This document shows positions 24,924-34,053 of a DNA stretch of 64,000 nucleotides, in pieces; the first letter of the stretch is position 1, and each line of letters starts with the position of its first letter. The notes under the pieces are model-generated. The model was not told where the DNA came from. It did no database searches and was given only the letters and a program-made list of their open reading frames with translations. The DNA is from JAVVHE01 sp032249695 (lineage in GTDB: Bacteria > Pseudomonadota > Alphaproteobacteria > Sphingomonadales > Sphingomonadaceae), in NCBI GenBank assembly GCA_032249695.1, contig JAVVHE010000014.1:9552-73551 (forward strand), written 5' to 3'. Position numbers and translations under genes: made by a program.

Positions 24924-27068
24924 ATGCGATCCGCGTGGCTTTTGATGAGTGCTGCCCTGACCCTGTCCGCGAGTGCGCTCGCTGCAGCCCCCGCCTACCC
25001 GCCCGCCGAGCGCGGGCCGACCGTCGACACAATCGCGGGCCAGCCGGTGCCGGATCCCTATCGCTGGCTGGAGAACGACGTCCGCACGGACGCCAAGGTG
25101 AAGGCGTGGGTCGATGCCGAGAACGCGGTCACCTCGCAGTATCTGGCCAGCCTGCCGCAGCGCGACGCGATCAAGGCTCGGCTGAAGCAGCTGTTCGATT
25201 ACGAGCGCTACTCGCCGCCGCGGAAAGAAGGCGGGCGCTATTTCTTCACGCGCAATTCGGGCCTGCAGAACCAGTCGGTGCTCTATGTGCAGGATCGGCT
25301 GGACGGCTCGCCCCGGGTGCTGATCGATCCCAACGGCTGGAGCAAGGACGGCGCCACCGCGCTCGCCGAATGGCGGCCAAGTAAGGACGGCAAGCGGCTG
25401 GCCTACACCATCCAGGACGGCGGCACCGACTGGCGCACGGTCAAGGTCCTCGATGTCGACAGCGGCCAGATGCTTGGCGACGAGCTGAAATGGGTGAAGT
25501 TCTCCGGCATCGCCTGGGCGAAGGACGGATCGGGCTTCTACTATTCGCGTTTTCCCGAGCCACCTGCCGACAAGATATACCAGTCGACGAACCTCAACGG
25601 CGCGATCTACTTCCACCGGCTCGGCTCGCCGCAAGGCGAGGACCGGTTGATCTACTCCACTCCGGCCAAGCCCACCTGGAACCACAGCGCGGAGATCACC
25701 GACGACGGCCGCTGGCTGGTCATCACGACGAGCGAAGGCACCGACGACCGCTTCGAGGTGACGACGCTCGACCTGACGAAGCCGGGCGCCACGCCGCAGA
25801 CGCTGTTCAAGGGGCTGGACTATAGCTGGAACCTCGTTGGCTCGCGCGGTGGCACGCTCTATTTCGTGACCAACCGCGATGCGCCGCGCTATCGGCTGGT
25901 GAGCGTCGAGCCCGATAAGGGCGCGGCGCTGACCGAGCTGGTGCCCCAGCGCCAGGGGGTGCTGGAAAACGCCAGCCTGATCGGCGGCCGCCTTGTGACG
26001 GTCTATCTGGAAGACGCGAAGAACATCGTCCGCAGCTATGACGTCGGCGGCAAGGGCGAGCGCGAGCTGAAGCTGCCCGGCATCGGCGCAGTCGCAGGGT
26101 TTAGCGGCGAGGACAGCGATCCGGAGACGTTCTTCGCCTTCACTAGCTTCAATTATCCCACGACCATCTTCCGCTACGACGCCGCCAGCAACAGCAGCAG
26201 CGTCTTCAAGGCGCCGAAGGTCGGCTTCGATCCGAAGCAATATCAGGTGGAGCAGCAGTTCTACCGATCGAAGGACGGCACGCGCGTGCCGATGTTCGTG
26301 GTGCGCAAGGCGGGGGTGAAGACGCCGGCCCCGACGCTGCTCTATGGCTATGGCGGGTTCAACATCAGCCTGACCCCCGGCTTCTCGGCATCACGCCTGG
26401 CGTGGCTGGAAATGGGCGGGGTCTACGCGCAGGCGAACCTTCGCGGCGGTGGCGAGTACGGCAAGAGCTGGCACGACGCGGGCAAAATGCTGAACAAGCA
26501 GAACGTGTTCGATGACTTCATCGCCGCGGCCGAGCATCTGATGACGTCGGGCGTCACCACGCCGAAACAGCTGGCGGTGCAGGGTGGATCGAATGGCGGG
26601 CTGCTGATCGGCGCGGTCGTCAACCAGCGGCCCGATCTGTTCGCCGCGGCGCTGCCAGCTGTCGGCGTCATGGACATGCTGCGCTATAACCAGTTCACCG
26701 CCGGACGCTACTGGACCGATGATTACGGCGACCCCAACGATCCCAAATATTTCAGCTATCTGCGCGGCTACTCGCCCTATCACAACATCAAGGGCGGGCG
26801 GGACTATCCGGCGATCCTGGTGACGACCGCCGACACCGACGACCGCGTCGTTCCCGGCCACAGCTTCAAATACGCGGCAGCGCTCCAGGCCGCACAGGTT
26901 GGCGACAAGCCGCATCTGATCCGCATCGAAACCCGCGCGGGCCACGGCAGCGGCAAGCCAACCGAGAAGATCATCGACGAGACGGCGGACCTCTGGGCGT
27001 TCGCGGGCTACTGGACCGGGCTCACACACTCGTCGGCAAGCGGAACGGCAAAGGCGGGCGGCGAGTGA
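24924..27068 (+). CDS. Secreted prolyl oligopeptidase (S9A)
   Basis: Serine peptidase expected to cleave short peptides after proline, probably in the periplasm. It is 714 aa, the usual length. The signal peptide MRSAWLLMSAALTLSASALA precedes the family start (DPYRWLEN). A seven-bladed propeller is followed by the catalytic domain: GGSNGG (Ser near 555), TADTDDRVVPGHS (Asp near 638) and RAGHGSGKPT (His near 674). A strong ribosome binding site (AGAGGAGGGA) precedes the ATG. Its stop overlaps the next GTG (GTGA). It sits between ribBA and ribH. Confidence 0.95.
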   Translation: MRSAWLLMSAALTLSASALAAAPAYPPAERGPTVDTIAGQPVPDPYRWLENDVRTDAKVKAWVDAENAVTSQYLASLPQRDAIKARLKQLFDYERYSPPRKEGGRYFFTRNSGLQNQSVLYVQDRLDGSPRVLIDPNGWSKDGATALAEWRPSKDGKRLAYTIQDGGTDWRTVKVLDVDSGQMLGDELKWVKFSGIAWAKDGSGFYYSRFPEPPADKIYQSTNLNGAIYFHRLGSPQGEDRLIYSTPAKPTWNHSAEITDDGRWLVITTSEGTDDRFEVTTLDLTKPGATPQTLFKGLDYSWNLVGSRGGTLYFVTNRDAPRYRLVSVEPDKGAALTELVPQRQGVLENASLIGGRLVTVYLEDAKNIVRSYDVGGKGERELKLPGIGAVAGFSGEDSDPETFFAFTSFNYPTTIFRYDAASNSSSVFKAPKVGFDPKQYQVEQQFYRSKDGTRVPMFVVRKAGVKTPAPTLLYGYGGFNISLTPGFSASRLAWLEMGGVYAQANLRGGGEYGKSWHDAGKMLNKQNVFDDFIAAAEHLMTSGVTTPKQLAVQGGSNGGLLIGAVVNQRPDLFAAALPAVGVMDMLRYNQFTAGRYWTDDYGDPNDPKYFSYLRGYSPYHNIKGGRDYPAILVTTADTDDRVVPGHSFKYAAALQAAQVGDKPHLIRIETRAGHGSGKPTEKIIDETADLWAFAGYWTGLTHSSASGTAKAGGE

Positions 27069-27571
27069 CCCGCCTCGCGCTCGGGGCGGCGCTGCTGCTG
27101 GCTGCCGCTCCGGCGCAGGCTGCGACGCCCGAGGAGCGGCTGGCGGCCAGTGGCTTCACGCTGCCCGCTCCGCCCAAGCCCGTCGCCACCTATGTGACGA
27201 GCGTGCGCACGGGGAAGCTGCTGTTCCTGTCCGGCCACGGTGAATGCGATTCGGCGAACGCCGCAAAGGGCAGGCTGGGGCGCGATCTGACCATTGAGCA
27301 GGGGCGCAAGTCGGCCGAGAATGTCGGGCTGTGCATGCTCGCGACGATCAAGGCCGCGACGGGTAATCTCGCCAGGGTGAAGCGCTTCGTGCGCGTTCTC
27401 GGCATGGTCAACAGCGCGCCCGAGTTCGGCGACCAGCCGACGGTCATCAACGGGTTTTCTGACCTGATGGTCGTCGCGTTCGGCGAGGGCGGCAAGGCGC
27501 CGCGATCGGCAGTTGGCATGGCCGCGCTGCCGTTCAACACGGCGGTCGAAATCGTGGAGTTGACCGACTGA
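27065..27571 (+). CDS. RidA / YjgF-family protein with signal peptide
   Basis: 168 aa. The N-terminus MTRLALGAALLLAAAPAQAA looks like a cleavable signal peptide. The rest follows the YjgF-like-1 pattern: LAASGFTLPAPPKPVATYV, LLFLSGHGEC, RVKRFVRVLGMVNSAPEF, INGFSDLMVVAFGEGG and RSAVGMAALPFNTAVEI. The Arg of RSAVG corresponds to the substrate-binding Arg of RidA. RidA proteins deaminate reactive enamines/imines in the cytosol; export would be unusual. The GTG start overlaps the peptidase stop and its stop overlaps the ribH ATG (TGATG). Confidence 0.85.
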   Translation: MTRLALGAALLLAAAPAQAATPEERLAASGFTLPAPPKPVATYVTSVRTGKLLFLSGHGECDSANAAKGRLGRDLTIEQGRKSAENVGLCMLATIKAATGNLARVKRFVRVLGMVNSAPEFGDQPTVINGFSDLMVVAFGEGGKAPRSAVGMAALPFNTAVEIVELTD

Positions 27572-28005
27572 TGCACGTTCTGATCGCCGAGGCACGCTTC
27601 TACGACCACGTCGCTGACTTGCTGCTGGCAGGCGCGCGCGCCGCGCTCGACGCAGCGGGCGCTACCCACGAAACGGTGACGGTGCCCGGCGCTCTCGAAC
27701 TGCCCGGCGCGATCGCGGTCGCCGATGCGAGCGAGCTCTTCGATGCCTATGTCGCGCTCGGCTGCGTCATCCGCGGCGAGACCTATCATTTCGAAGTCGT
27801 CGCGAACGAAAGCGCGCGCGGGATCATGACGCTGACGCTCGACGGGCTGGCGATCGGCAATGGCGTGCTGACCGTCGAGTCTGAAGAGCAGGCGCTGGTC
27901 CGCGCGCGTGGGCTTGCCGAGGGCGGCAGCGACAAGGGCGGCGGCGCGGCGCGAGCTGCGCTTGCGATGATGGAGCTGCGCGACCAGCTCGCTGGCGGCG
28001 AGTAG
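27571..28005 (+). CDS. ribH: 6,7-dimethyl-8-ribityllumazine synthase
   Basis: Condenses the RibB product with the RibD pathway product to form lumazine. It is 144 aa. Typical segments: IAEARFYDHVADLLLAGA, TVPGALELPGAI, ALGCVIRGETYHFEVVANES and GVLTVESEEQALVRA. The tail, EGGSDKGGGAARAAL, is the usual one. The start shares a base with the RidA-like stop, so it is co-translated with the secreted pair. Confidence 0.97.
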   Translation: MHVLIAEARFYDHVADLLLAGARAALDAAGATHETVTVPGALELPGAIAVADASELFDAYVALGCVIRGETYHFEVVANESARGIMTLTLDGLAIGNGVLTVESEEQALVRARGLAEGGSDKGGGAARAALAMMELRDQLAGGE

Positions 28006-28015
28006 CGCGGGGCCG

Positions 28016-28675
28016 CTACAGCCCGAACGCGCCCTTCACGCCGTCGACGACGAACTGGGCTGCGAGCGCACAGAGGATCACGCCCAGCACGCGCGTCACC
28101 ATCGCCTCGATCTTCGCTCCAACCAGTCGCATCAGCGGCCCGGCTGCGAGCAGCGAGACGAGCGTCAGCGCCATCACCGCCAGCATCGCTCCAAGCACGA
28201 TGCCGTGCGCTTCCAGCCCATGCGCGCGGGCGTTGAGCAGCATGACCGACGCGATCGACCCCGGCCCGGCGATCATCGGGATCGCCATCGGGAACACCGA
28301 TATGTCCTCCTCGTCGGGCGAGATGCCGCGTGCCTCAGCGTCGGCGTTCACCTCCTCGGCCCGCGCCTCGCGCCGCTCGGTGCGCTTCTCATTCACCATC
28401 TCGGCCGCGATCACGAACAGCAGCAGCCCGCCCGCGATGCGGAAGGCGTCCATGCTGATGCCGAGCGCGCCGAGCAGATCCTCGCCCAGCAGAGCGAAGA
28501 ACAACAGCACCGCGGTCGCGGTCAGCACCGACCGGATCGCCATCGCGCGCCGGTGCACGGCCGACGCGCCCGCCGTCAGCGATGCGAAGATGGGCGCGCA
28601 GCCGGGCGGGTCGATCACCACGAACAGCGTAGCGAAAGCCGAAACGAACAGATCGACCGCGCTCGCTCCGGTCAC
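28016..28675 (-). CDS. MarC-family integral membrane protein
   Basis: 219 aa with about six membrane segments. It starts at a GTG (MTGASAVDLFVSAFATLFVV), followed by the family IDPPGCAPIFASLT motif. AIPMIAGPGSIASVM is the second conserved block. A charged cytoplasmic loop (EKRTERREARAEEVNADAEA) lies in the middle. Function of the family is unclear; the old link to multiple antibiotic resistance is not supported. The GTG overlaps the folD stop (GTGA). Convergent with ribH. Confidence 0.9.
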   Translation of the reverse strand: MTGASAVDLFVSAFATLFVVIDPPGCAPIFASLTAGASAVHRRAMAIRSVLTATAVLLFFALLGEDLLGALGISMDAFRIAGGLLLFVIAAEMVNEKRTERREARAEEVNADAEARGISPDEEDISVFPMAIPMIAGPGSIASVMLLNARAHGLEAHGIVLGAMLAVMALTLVSLLAAGPLMRLVGAKIEAMVTRVLGVILCALAAQFVVDGVKGAFGL

Positions 28676-29529
28676 GTGCGCGCCCGCGCTTCGGCGGCGA
28701 TCACGGTGTTCTCCAGCAGGCAGGCGATCGTCATCGGGCCGACCCCGCCCGGCACCGGCGTGATCCACCCCGCGCGCTCGGCGACCTCGGCGAAGGCGAC
28801 GTCACCGGTCAGCCGCCCATCGGGCAGGCGGTTGATGCCGACGTCGATCACCGCTGCACCGGCCTTCACCCAGGCGCTGCGCACCAGCCCGGGGCGGCCG
28901 ACGGCTGCGATCAGGATGTCGGCCTCGGCGCACAACCCCGCTAGGTCACGCGTTCGGCTGTGCGCGATCGTGACCGTCGCGTCGGCCAGCAGCAGCAACT
29001 GCGCCACCGGCCGGCCGACGAGGTTCGATCGCCCGATCACCACTGCCCGCGCACCCGCCACCGGCACGGCCGCGTGGCCGAGCAGCTTCATGCAGCCCGA
29101 TGGCGTGCAGGGGCTGAGGCCCGGCTGCCCGCTCGCCAGCCGGCCGGCCGACACCGCGGTCAGCCCGTCGACGTCCTTCGCCGGATCGATCAGCGCCAGC
29201 ACGCGGCTCGCGTCGACCTGCGGCGGCAGCGGCAGCTGCACCAGGATGCCGTCGACCGCCTCGTCCCCATTCAACCGCTCGACCTCGGCGAGCAGCTCGG
29301 CCTCGGGCACATCGGCCGGGAGGCTGCGGTGGATGTCGGCCAAGCCCGCCGCGACCGCCTGCTTGCGCTTCGATCGCACATAGACGTGGCTTGCCGGATC
29401 GTCGCCCGCCAGCACCGTCGCCAGCCCCGGCGGCCGCCCATGACGCGCGGTGAAGGCAGCCGCGCGCACCGCCACCTCGGCGCGCAGCGCTGCCGCCACG
29501 GCGCGGCCGTCGATGATCGTTGCAGTCAC
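28672..29529 (-). CDS. folD: Methylenetetrahydrofolate dehydrogenase / cyclohydrolase
   Basis: Interconverts methylene-, methenyl- and formyl-tetrahydrofolate. It is 285 aa. The substrate site is SHVYVRSKRKQA with the catalytic Lys in the YxxxK pattern. VDGILVQLPLPPQVD and the NADP-binding VIGRSNLVGRPVAQLL are both present. PGGVGPMTIACLLENT closes the fold. The ATG start MTATIIDGRAVAAAL is standard. Confidence 0.97.
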   Translation of the reverse strand: MTATIIDGRAVAAALRAEVAVRAAAFTARHGRPPGLATVLAGDDPASHVYVRSKRKQAVAAGLADIHRSLPADVPEAELLAEVERLNGDEAVDGILVQLPLPPQVDASRVLALIDPAKDVDGLTAVSAGRLASGQPGLSPCTPSGCMKLLGHAAVPVAGARAVVIGRSNLVGRPVAQLLLLADATVTIAHSRTRDLAGLCAEADILIAAVGRPGLVRSAWVKAGAAVIDVGINRLPDGRLTGDVAFAEVAERAGWITPVPGGVGPMTIACLLENTVIAAEARART

Positions 29530-29568
29530 GCCCCGCGGGTTAGCCGCCGCCGGCGCGCGGCGCCACCC

Positions 29569-31062
29569 TCAGTGCGCGGGCTGCGCCTCGGTGGCAGGCG
29601 GGCGGGCGGCGCCGAACTGGGTCCGCACCTTCGCGTTCCGCCAATTGCCGAAGCGGTAATAGAGCCAGCTGAGCAGCAGCCCCATGGCGAGTGATCCGCT
29701 GGAACTCCACCAGATCGCATCGGCGCCAAGGCCCAGACCCGTCTGCGCCCACAGCACGAAGGGGATGCGCAGGATCATCAGGCTCAACGTCACGATGATC
29801 AGCGGCGGCCACACCGCGCCCGCCGCGCGCACGACGCTGCCCAGCACCATCATCGCGCCAAAGAACAGCCAGCCCCACAGGCCGATCATGTTGACGCGCT
29901 CGGCCACCGCCAGCGCACGCGCATCGTCGGGGAGGAACAGCTTGATCAGCGGATGCTCGAACGCCAGCACGAAGACGATGCCCATGAGCGTCAGCGCCGC
30001 AGCCAGCAGCGAGCCCTTGAGCGCAATCTGGTCCACCCGATCCCAGCGCCTGGCGCCAATATTCTGCGCAGCGAAGCTGGACGACGCCGCGCCGACCGCC
30101 ATCGCAGGCATCTGCACATAGGCCCACAGCGTGATCGCGACGTTGTAGCCCGCAACCAGCGACACGCCATATTGATTGGCGACCGAAATCATCGTGATGC
30201 CCGACAGCGACACGACGATCATCTGCAGCCCCATCGGCACGCCCATGAACACGATCGTGCGGATGATCCGCCCGCCAAGCTTGATGAGCTTGCGGTCAGC
30301 GCCGCGCAGCAGCAGCGGCGACTGGCGCCGCGCGAGATGAACGAGCAGCGCCACGAACGCGATCGTCTGCGAAATGAGCGTCGACAAGGCCGCGCCCATG
30401 ATGCCTAACGCAGGAATCGGCCCCCAGCCGTGGATCAACAGCGGGTTGCAAAGCACATCCAGCACCGCGCCGACCAGCATGAAGCGGAACGGCGTTTTGC
30501 TGTCCCCCGCCCCGCGCAGCGCCATACCCGCAAACACGTTCAAATAGAGGATCGGCATCGCCAGGAAGATCACGCGCAGATAATCGCGCGCCAGCGGCAG
30601 CACTGCGGCAGGCGTACCCATCGCGTGCAGTAGCGGCGTCGTCAGCGCTGCTCCGCCGAGTCCGATCACAATCGCGATGACCGTGAAAAACGCAGCGGTC
30701 GCTCCCACGATCGCCTTCGCGGAGTCGAGGTCGCGGCGGCCCAGCGCCTGGCCGATCAGAATCGTGGCGGCCATGCCGAAGCCGATCCCCGCCGACAGCA
30801 GCAGAAAGAAAATCTGGTTGGCATTGCCCGTCGCCGCCAGCGCAACGTCACCGAGCAGACGCCCGACCCAGATTGAGTTGATCGTGGCGTTGAGCGACTG
30901 CAGCAGGTTGCCACCGATGACGGGCAGCGCGAAGGTCAGCAGCGTACGGCCGATCGGCCCCTGCGTCAGATCCCGCGCGTCGCGGCCCGCGACGCTGCGG
31001 GATTGTGTTTGTTGCACTGCCGGGGTCCGTCCTGTGTCCTGATGTCGTACTTCTCGCTTCAC
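29569..31062 (-). CDS. MATE-family efflux transporter
   Basis: 497 aa with about twelve membrane segments. DLTQGPIGRTLLTFALPVIG is the first MATE helix. Two homologous halves follow, with the family pattern LNATINSIWVGRLLGDVALA near the start and IGARRWDRVDQIALKGSLLA in the second half. It probably exports cationic drugs or metabolites by Na+ or H+ antiport; the substrate is not predictable. The first ~30 residues are polar, so a later start is possible. Divergent from gatC. Confidence 0.9.
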   Translation of the reverse strand: MKREVRHQDTGRTPAVQQTQSRSVAGRDARDLTQGPIGRTLLTFALPVIGGNLLQSLNATINSIWVGRLLGDVALAATGNANQIFFLLLSAGIGFGMAATILIGQALGRRDLDSAKAIVGATAAFFTVIAIVIGLGGAALTTPLLHAMGTPAAVLPLARDYLRVIFLAMPILYLNVFAGMALRGAGDSKTPFRFMLVGAVLDVLCNPLLIHGWGPIPALGIMGAALSTLISQTIAFVALLVHLARRQSPLLLRGADRKLIKLGGRIIRTIVFMGVPMGLQMIVVSLSGITMISVANQYGVSLVAGYNVAITLWAYVQMPAMAVGAASSSFAAQNIGARRWDRVDQIALKGSLLAAALTLMGIVFVLAFEHPLIKLFLPDDARALAVAERVNMIGLWGWLFFGAMMVLGSVVRAAGAVWPPLIIVTLSLMILRIPFVLWAQTGLGLGADAIWWSSSGSLAMGLLLSWLYYRFGNWRNAKVRTQFGAARPPATEAQPAH

Positions 31063-31228
31063 CTAAGCCCCTATGACGCGGACGCCAATGCGGCGGTTGC
31101 GCGTCGCACGATGACGACGCGGTCATGTTGGCGCGAGCAGAGGCGGCGCGGTTGGCCGGATAGCGGCTACGCTGGCGCGTGTCGCCCCGCGCGTTGCGGC
31201 GGCGGGCCGCGGCGGCTAACCGGTGCCC

Positions 31229-31516
31229 ATGTCTGTTGATCGAACGACCGTCCGGCGCATCGCGCATCTCGCGCGGCTTCGCGTCAGCGACTCCGAGGTG
31301 GAGCCGCTGACCGCCGAACTGAACGGCATTCTCGGCTGGATCGAGCAGCTGAGCGAGGTCGACGTCACCGGTATCGAGCCGATGACGAGCGTGCTGCCGC
31401 TGAAGCTGCGCTGGCGCGAGGATGCGGTGACTGATGGCGGCTATCCGGAGAAGGTCCTCATGAACGCGCCCGCTGCGGTGCACGGCTTTTTCGGCGTGCC
31501 CAAGGTGATCGACTAG
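31229..31516 (+). CDS. gatC: Aspartyl/glutamyl-tRNA(Asn/Gln) amidotransferase subunit C
   Basis: Small subunit that stabilises the GatA-GatB complex. It is 95 aa: MSVDRTTVRRIAHLARLRVS, then ELNGILGWIEQLSEVDVTGI and a C-terminal NAPAAVHGFFGVPKVID. A GTG two codons upstream is also open, but the ATG matches the family. The stop overlaps the gatA GTG (TAGTG). gatB is not in the adjacent sequence. Confidence 0.96.
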   Translation: MSVDRTTVRRIAHLARLRVSDSEVEPLTAELNGILGWIEQLSEVDVTGIEPMTSVLPLKLRWREDAVTDGGYPEKVLMNAPAAVHGFFGVPKVID

Positions 31517-32997
31517 TGCCGGGCCTCACCGATCTTACCATCGCCGAACTGCGCGATGGCTTGCACGCGCGCCGCTTTTCCGCGCGCGAAGTAGCAGGCG
31601 AATATGTCTCGGCGGTCGAGGCTGCGCGGCCGCTCAACGCCTATGTCGTCGAAACGCCCGAGGCGGCGCTGGAGCGCGCCGACGCAGCCGACGCAGCGCT
31701 GGCAGCGGGCGAGGCCGGGCCGCTCGCGGGCGTGCCGCTGGGAATCAAGGACCTGTTCGCGGTCGAGGGCGTTCAGACCACTGCCGGCAGCCGCATCCTG
31801 CAGGGCTTCAGGCCGCCTTATGAAAGCTCCGTCACCGCGCATCTGAAGCGCGACGGCGCGGTCTTCCTCGGCAAGCTCAACATGGACGAGTTCGCGATGG
31901 GCTCGTCGAACGAGACCTCCGCATTCGGGCCGGTGCTCTCGCCCTGGCGCTCGCGTGGGAGCAACGCTCCGCTCACCCCGGGGGGATCGAGCGGCGGCTC
32001 GGCAGCCGCGGTCTCCGCGCGGATCGCTGCCGGCGCGACGGGAACCGACACCGGCGGCTCGATCCGCCAGCCGGCGGCGTTCGTCGGGATCGTCGGCATC
32101 AAACCCACCTACGGCCGCTGCTCGCGCTGGGGCGTGGTCGCGTTCGCGTCGTCGCTCGACCAGGCGGGGCCGATGGCGCGCACGGTCGAGGACGCGGCGA
32201 TCCTGCTGCAGTCGATGAGCGGATACGACCCGAAGGACTCGACTTCGCTCGACCTGCCGGTGGGCGACCTGGAGGGTGCGTGCGTCGGCGATCTTCGTGG
32301 GCGCCGCGTTGGCATTCCACGCGAATATCGCGTGGACGGCATGCCGCACGAGATCGACCGGCTGTGGCGGCTGGGGGCCGAGCAGCTGCGCGACGCGGGC
32401 GCCGAGATCGTCGAGGTCAGCCTGCCGCATACGAAGTACGCGCTGCCCGCCTACTATATCATCGCCCCCGCCGAGGCGTCGTCGAACCTCGCACGCTATG
32501 ACGGCGTCCGCTATGGCCGCCGCGCCGAAGTGCCGGCCGGCGCATCGCTCATCGAGATGTACGAAGCGACGCGCGCCGAAGGCTTCGGCCGCGAGGTGAA
32601 GCGCCGGATCATGATCGGCACCTACGTGCTGAGCGCAGGCTATTATGACGCCTACTATCTTCAGGCGCAGAAGATCCGCGCGCTCATCACGCGCGACTTC
32701 GAGCGTGCATGGGATCAGTGCGACCTGCTGCTGACGCCCACCGCGCCCAGCGCCGCCTTTCGGTTGGGCGACAAGAGCGCCGACCCGCTCGCGATGTATT
32801 TGAACGACGTCTTCACCGTGCCCTCCTCGCTTGCGGGGCTGCCGGCTGCGAGCGTGCCCGCTGGCCTGTCCGATGACGGCCTGCCGCTGGGCCTGCAGGT
32901 GATCGGCCCCGCGCTCGACGAAGCGGGGGTGCTGAACGCGGCGGCAGCGCTGGAACGCGCCGCGGGCCGGACGCAGCTGCCCGAACGCTGGTGGTAA
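31516..32997 (+). CDS. gatA: Aspartyl/glutamyl-tRNA(Asn/Gln) amidotransferase subunit A
   Basis: Glutaminase subunit that supplies ammonia to turn Glu-tRNA(Gln) into Gln-tRNA(Gln). It is 493 aa from a GTG start (MPGLTDLTIAELRDGL). The amidase-signature triad is visible: Lys78 in GVPLGIKDLF, the cis-Ser in PGGSSGGSAAA (about 158), and the nucleophile Ser182 in TDTGGSIRQPA. The stretch RSRGSNAPLTPGGSS is a few residues longer than usual. It supports an indirect tRNA-Gln pathway in this organism. Confidence 0.97.
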   Translation: MPGLTDLTIAELRDGLHARRFSAREVAGEYVSAVEAARPLNAYVVETPEAALERADAADAALAAGEAGPLAGVPLGIKDLFAVEGVQTTAGSRILQGFRPPYESSVTAHLKRDGAVFLGKLNMDEFAMGSSNETSAFGPVLSPWRSRGSNAPLTPGGSSGGSAAAVSARIAAGATGTDTGGSIRQPAAFVGIVGIKPTYGRCSRWGVVAFASSLDQAGPMARTVEDAAILLQSMSGYDPKDSTSLDLPVGDLEGACVGDLRGRRVGIPREYRVDGMPHEIDRLWRLGAEQLRDAGAEIVEVSLPHTKYALPAYYIIAPAEASSNLARYDGVRYGRRAEVPAGASLIEMYEATRAEGFGREVKRRIMIGTYVLSAGYYDAYYLQAQKIRALITRDFERAWDQCDLLLTPTAPSAAFRLGDKSADPLAMYLNDVFTVPSSLAGLPAASVPAGLSDDGLPLGLQVIGPALDEAGVLNAAAALERAAGRTQLPERWW

Positions 32998-33204
32998 CGA
33001 ACGTCCCTCCCGGGCACGGGGAGGTGGCGGTGCGCCAGCGCCGACGGGGGGTTGAACGCTGTCCCCGACAGGGGGATGGGCCGGCAGGGCGCTGCCTGGA
33101 TGGTGGCGGGGGCTCCATCCTCTCCAAGCTCCGCAGGCGCCTTGGCGCCTCAGGCTGCGTTAGTTTCTCCCCCGCGGGGAGAAGGGTGATGTGCCGCGCT
33201 CCCG
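32998..33204. repeat. GC-rich intergenic stretch with inverted repeats, REP-like
   Basis: Convergent gap between gatA and the aldolase-like gene. It contains several short palindromes in a row: CCTCCCGGGCACGGGGAGG, GTCCCCGACAGGGGGA, GGCGCCTTGGCGCC and TCTCCCCCGCGGGGAGA. The style resembles dispersed intergenic repeats of sphingomonads, but a second copy is not present in this window. It may also act as a bidirectional terminator. Confidence 0.4.
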
Positions 33205-33978
33205 CTACTCCAGAAACCCTGCGTCCAGCCGCTCCATCCTCCGGCGCATCAGCGGCCAGACGATGCGGTTGGCGACCATCGCACCCATGCGGTCGTTGAC
33301 CTCTCCAACCTGCCGCGTCGCCGCGTCGGCCGGCGTGACCAGCCCTTCGCGCCCCACGCTCGACAGCGCCGCCACCTGCATCTCGCACGCGCGCTCCAGG
33401 AAATAGATGCGCGTGAACGCCTCGGGAATGGTGCCGCCCACCGCCAGCGTGCCGTGGTTGCGCAGGATCATCACGTTCGCCGCGCCCATATGCTCGATCA
33501 GCCGCTCGCGTTCGTCGAGATCGACCGCGATCCCTTCATAGTCGTGGTAGGCGAGTTCGTGCGTGACGCTCGCCGCAGCCTGGCTGGCCGGAAGTAGCCC
33601 GCACGCCATCATGCTGACCGCGGTGCCCGCGATCGTGTGCAGGTGGATGACCGCGTTCACGTCGGCGCGCCCGCTCAGCAGCGCCGAGTGGATCGTGAAG
33701 CCCGCCTGGTTCATTCCCATGCCGTTGTCGATCAGCACGCGGCCATTGAAATCCAGCTTGATGAGGCTTGACGCGGTGATCTCCTCGAACCCCAGATCGT
33801 AGGGGTTGAGCAGGAACGCCGCCTCACCGGGCACGCGCGCCGAGATGTGCGTGAAGTTGAGGTCGTCCCAGCCGAGGCTCGCGACCAGCCGGTAGGCGCA
33901 CGCCAGATCCTGCCGCAGCGCCCATTCCGCCGCGCTCACCTGCGCGCGCACCGGCGGCATTTGCAGTGCTGTCGCCAT
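33205..33978 (-). CDS. Class II aldolase/adducin-family protein
   Basis: 257 aa. The fold typical of fuculose-phosphate aldolase is indicated by LVASLGWDDLNFTHISARVP, FLLNPYDLGFEEITASSLIK and the zinc-ligand motif VIHLHTIAG. ILRNHGTLAVGGTIPEAF carries the last His. The start MATALQMPPVRAQ is favoured over an ATG five codons upstream. Neighbours give no clue to a substrate, and the family includes non-aldolase members, so only the fold is called. Confidence 0.88.
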   Translation of the reverse strand: MATALQMPPVRAQVSAAEWALRQDLACAYRLVASLGWDDLNFTHISARVPGEAAFLLNPYDLGFEEITASSLIKLDFNGRVLIDNGMGMNQAGFTIHSALLSGRADVNAVIHLHTIAGTAVSMMACGLLPASQAAASVTHELAYHDYEGIAVDLDERERLIEHMGAANVMILRNHGTLAVGGTIPEAFTRIYFLERACEMQVAALSSVGREGLVTPADAATRQVGEVNDRMGAMVANRIVWPLMRRRMERLDAGFLE

Positions 33979-34053
33979 CGCTCGACCTCCCACGTGCTTG
34001 CACGGTCCCTTCTAGCGTCGCGCGCCGCCGAAGGCCACGCGGCGCCCGTCGTC

